DNA of 7,309 nt from Acidimicrobiaceae bacterium. GTDB lineage: Bacteria > Actinomycetota > Acidimicrobiia > Acidimicrobiales > UBA8190. Below, in pieces: positions 6,061 through 7,309 of this stretch; position 1 is the stretch's first letter; every line of letters begins with the position of its first letter. The position numbers and the translations under genes are program-made. Location: the NCBI GenBank assembly GCA_003131945.1, contig PKWD01000178.1, positions 1-7,309 on the forward strand. Reading direction: 5' to 3'. The notes beneath the pieces are model-generated. The model made no database searches and had not been told where the DNA came from. It was given only the letters and a program-made list of their open reading frames with translations.

Positions 6061-6087
6061 TTGACCAGGTGCCCGGTGATCCGATGA

Positions 6088-6660
6088 CCGGAGGAAAAGG
6101 GCGAGGGGCAGCGAGGGGCGGCGGCCTTCGGCGCACTGCTGCGCCGGCATCGATTGGCGGCCAGCCTCACTCAGGAGGCACTGGCCGAACGCGCTGCCGT
6201 GAGCGCCACCGCCATCGCCGCTCTCGAGCGGGGTCGACAAGGGCTCCTCGGTTGTCCACGCTGCGTCAGATCGCTCGGTGCCGACCGCCTGGACCCCGAC
6301 GGCATTTCTGGCCCACACCTGCACCGTGCTCGAAGCGGTCGAACACGCCGAGACTTTGGCTGCCGCGTTGAGTTCCCAGCCCGCCGCCGCTGTGCGCGTC
6401 GGCCCCTCATCGGCTGGTGGGGGCCGGTGGACCACCATGTCGGCAGCCTCTGCCGGGTCCTCCGTCGGCTCGAGGAATCCGAGACCCATCTCCGGCACGC
6501 CCTCTCTCTGGAAGAACGCATCGGGGCGCGACCTTTCCTGGCGAGGACGAAGGGTGAGTTGGCCCAGGTGTTGTCGCTCACCGGATCCCCCGAGGCCAAC
6601 AGGTGGCGTGCAGCAGGGATCTCGGAGGCGGAGGCGCTCGGCGGGCCGGGGTCAGGGAAC
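6088..6660 (+). pseudogene. Decayed HTH-(ATPase)-TPR type transcriptional regulator
   Basis: Pieces of one large regulator appear in three frames. A helix-turn-helix N-terminus, GALLRRHRLAASLTQEALAE followed by RAAVSATAIAALERGR, reads in frame 1 (to about 6235). Its continuation RAPRLSTLRQIAR, which normally follows ERGR directly, reads in frame 3 (6243-6281). Next, frame 2 gives FLAHTCTVLEAVEHAETLAA with a later AAVRVGPSSA (about 6300-6410). Frame 1 then resumes with WWGPVDHHVG, RRLEESETHLRHALSLEERI and GARPFLARTKGELAQVLSL (6418-6587). The last two pieces resemble the C-terminal TPR-like end of AfsR/LuxR-like ATPase regulators, which are usually 700-1100 residues. Here barely 190 codons separate HTH from C-terminus, so the ATPase and most repeats are deleted, with at least three frame changes. 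No start codon is in frame with the HTH after the TGA at 6085. Homology is lost by about 6660, before the convergent ferredoxin. Non-functional in my reading; the family call rests on motif memory. Confidence 0.68.
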
Positions 6661-6681
6661 CGCCCCGCCAGGCCTGAGGGG

Positions 6682-6879
6682 TCAGTCGATGATCTCTTCG
6701 ACAGCGAACTCGGGACAGTTCTCGATGGCGAGCCGCGCCCGTTGTTCGAGGGCGACGGGAACGGTCCCGTCGCCTCTCACGGACGACATGCCATAGTCAT
6801 CCACCTCGAACAGCTCGGGCGCCAGGGCAAAGCAGCGAGCGTGGCCCTGGCACTTTTCGGGGTCGACCCGAAGCCTCAC
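6682..6879 (-). CDS. P450-associated small ferredoxin, CxxHxxC type
   Basis: This 65-residue ferredoxin starts MRLRVDPEKCQGHARC. Cys10 and Cys16 with His13 at the usual second-Cys position, then Cys55 in NCPEFAV, give the CxxHxxC...CP pattern of single-cluster actinobacterial ferredoxins. These lack the fourth Cys and mostly carry a [3Fe-4S] cluster. They pass electrons from a ferredoxin reductase to P450 enzymes. ELFEVDDYG and the acidic C-terminus are typical of the group, and length (60-70) is normal. The GTG at 6879-6877 overlaps the P450 TGA (6878-6876) as GTGA, so translational coupling is likely. A longer frame from 6930 adds 17 residues rich in Pro and Ser that lie inside P450 coding sequence, so I reject it. 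No reductase gene is in the window. Its 3' end converges on the decayed regulator. Confidence 0.9.
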   Translation of the reverse strand: MRLRVDPEKCQGHARCFALAPELFEVDDYGMSSVRGDGTVPVALEQRARLAIENCPEFAVEEIID

Positions 6880-7309
6880 GAGAACACCACCGGGAGGATG
6901 CGGGGGCCTCGAACTTGACCACCCGCCCACGTGACGTCCTGGCTCTCATCGAGGTGGAACTCCGGCACGCGGTGCAGCCACTCCTCTAACGCCACTCGCA
7001 GCTCCATTCGTGCCAGGTTCGAACCGGCGCAACGGTGGATACCCGACCCGAACGCCACATGACGGTTGACGGCACGATCCAGAACGACTTTGTCTGCGTC
7101 ATCGAACGCTTCGGGGTCCCGATTGGCGGCCGGGAAGTTCATGAGAATCTTGTCGCCGGCCATCATCGGACAATGGCCGTACTCCACGTCCTTGGTCACA
7201 AGGCGGGCCATGGTGACCGGCGAGTAGGCCCGGAGCAATTCTTCGATGGCAAACGGCATGACCTCGGGATCTTCGAGGAGGCGCTTGCGATCGTCCGAAT
7301 GCGTCGCCA
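6876..7309 (-). CDS. Cytochrome P450, C-terminal part (cut by right edge)
   Basis: The C-terminal 143 residues of a bacterial P450 (full length about 400) are present; the frame runs open to the right edge, so the ATG at 7259 is internal. The K-helix ExxR is EELLR (nt about 7230-7244), followed by AYSPVTMAR. The PERF-like region includes NRDPEAFDDAD, and the haem loop is HVAFGSGIHRCAGSNLARME (F-G-x-G-x-H-x-C-x-G), whose Cys binds haem iron. The end, VRGPRILPVVFS, is typical of class I bacterial P450s. These are cytosolic monooxygenases taking electrons from ferredoxin; substrate cannot be inferred because the I-helix and substrate recognition loops are mostly outside the window. The downstream overlapping ferredoxin is the likely partner. 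No subfamily number is assigned. Confidence 0.93.
   Translation of the reverse strand, partial: ATHSDDRKRLLEDPEVMPFAIEELLRAYSPVTMARLVTKDVEYGHCPMMAGDKILMNFPAANRDPEAFDDADKVVLDRAVNRHVAFGSGIHRCAGSNLARMELRVALEEWLHRVPEFHLDESQDVTWAGGQVRGPRILPVVFS

Noticed and set aside
5703..6170. Minus-strand open frame of 155 codons covering the attenuator region
   Set aside because: It overlaps the DAHP synthase start, reads through the terminator hairpin and the promoter, and has low-complexity Arg/Pro/Ser composition. It contains SWPW, but the aromatic cluster WYQWF is in another frame that also has a suitable start, stop and promoter.
1..7309. tRNA, rRNA, CRISPR array, insertion sequence or attachment site
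   Set aside because: I saw no tRNA-like cloverleaf or conserved rRNA stretch, no regularly spaced repeats and no transposase or integrase motifs. The truncated genes suggest rearrangement but without a visible mobile element.

Overview
The window is high-GC DNA (my estimate is low to mid 60s percent) with dense coding, strong G/C preference at third codon positions, GTG starts and actinobacterial gene families: a WS/DGAT acyltransferase, an MDR oxidoreductase, a dienelactone hydrolase-like protein, a large HTH-ATPase-TPR-type regulator, and a cytochrome P450 with its ferredoxin. An actinomycete-like lineage is the best guess, perhaps an environmental Acidimicrobiia-type organism. That placement is an inference from gene content; no rRNA or single-copy marker is present.

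Layout. Positions 1-671 hold two incomplete genes that meet head to head at about 150-171. On the minus strand is the N-terminus of a small conserved hypothetical protein that leaves the left edge. On the plus strand is a 5'-truncated C-terminal piece of a WS/DGAT-type wax ester synthase/diacylglycerol acyltransferase. A 150-base AT-richer gap with inverted repeats follows. Next come a minus-strand quinone-oxidoreductase-like MDR protein (822-1895) and a divergent dienelactone hydrolase family protein (1941-2732) with only 45 bases between their starts. After a convergent 167-base gap without genes there is a minus-strand pair: a class I DAHP synthase (4634-5728) and, downstream, a PAS-PAS-GGDEF diguanylate cyclase (2900-4585).

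Upstream of the DAHP synthase (5729-5951) lies the most interesting element. It reads as a complete ribosome-mediated attenuator on the minus strand: a TTGCCC-17-TAACAT promoter, an apparently leaderless 21-residue leader peptide beginning VRWYQWF (two Trp, one Tyr and one Phe within the first seven codons), a possible antiterminator pairing, and a perfect 9-bp GC hairpin followed by TTTTGTTTTG. DAHP synthase makes the common precursor of Trp, Tyr and Phe, so a leader that reads all three amino acids fits the enzyme. If the transcript continues across the 48-base gap, the c-di-GMP synthase gene would fall under the same control.

The right end (6088-7309) holds a decayed plus-strand regulator: an HTH N-terminus joined out of frame to a TPR-like C-terminus, with the middle missing. 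Convergent to it is a minus-strand redox pair, a P450 (cut by the right edge) and a 65-residue ferredoxin whose GTG overlaps the P450 stop as GTGA. Remnants at both ends suggest the flanks of the aromatic/c-di-GMP block have been rearranged.
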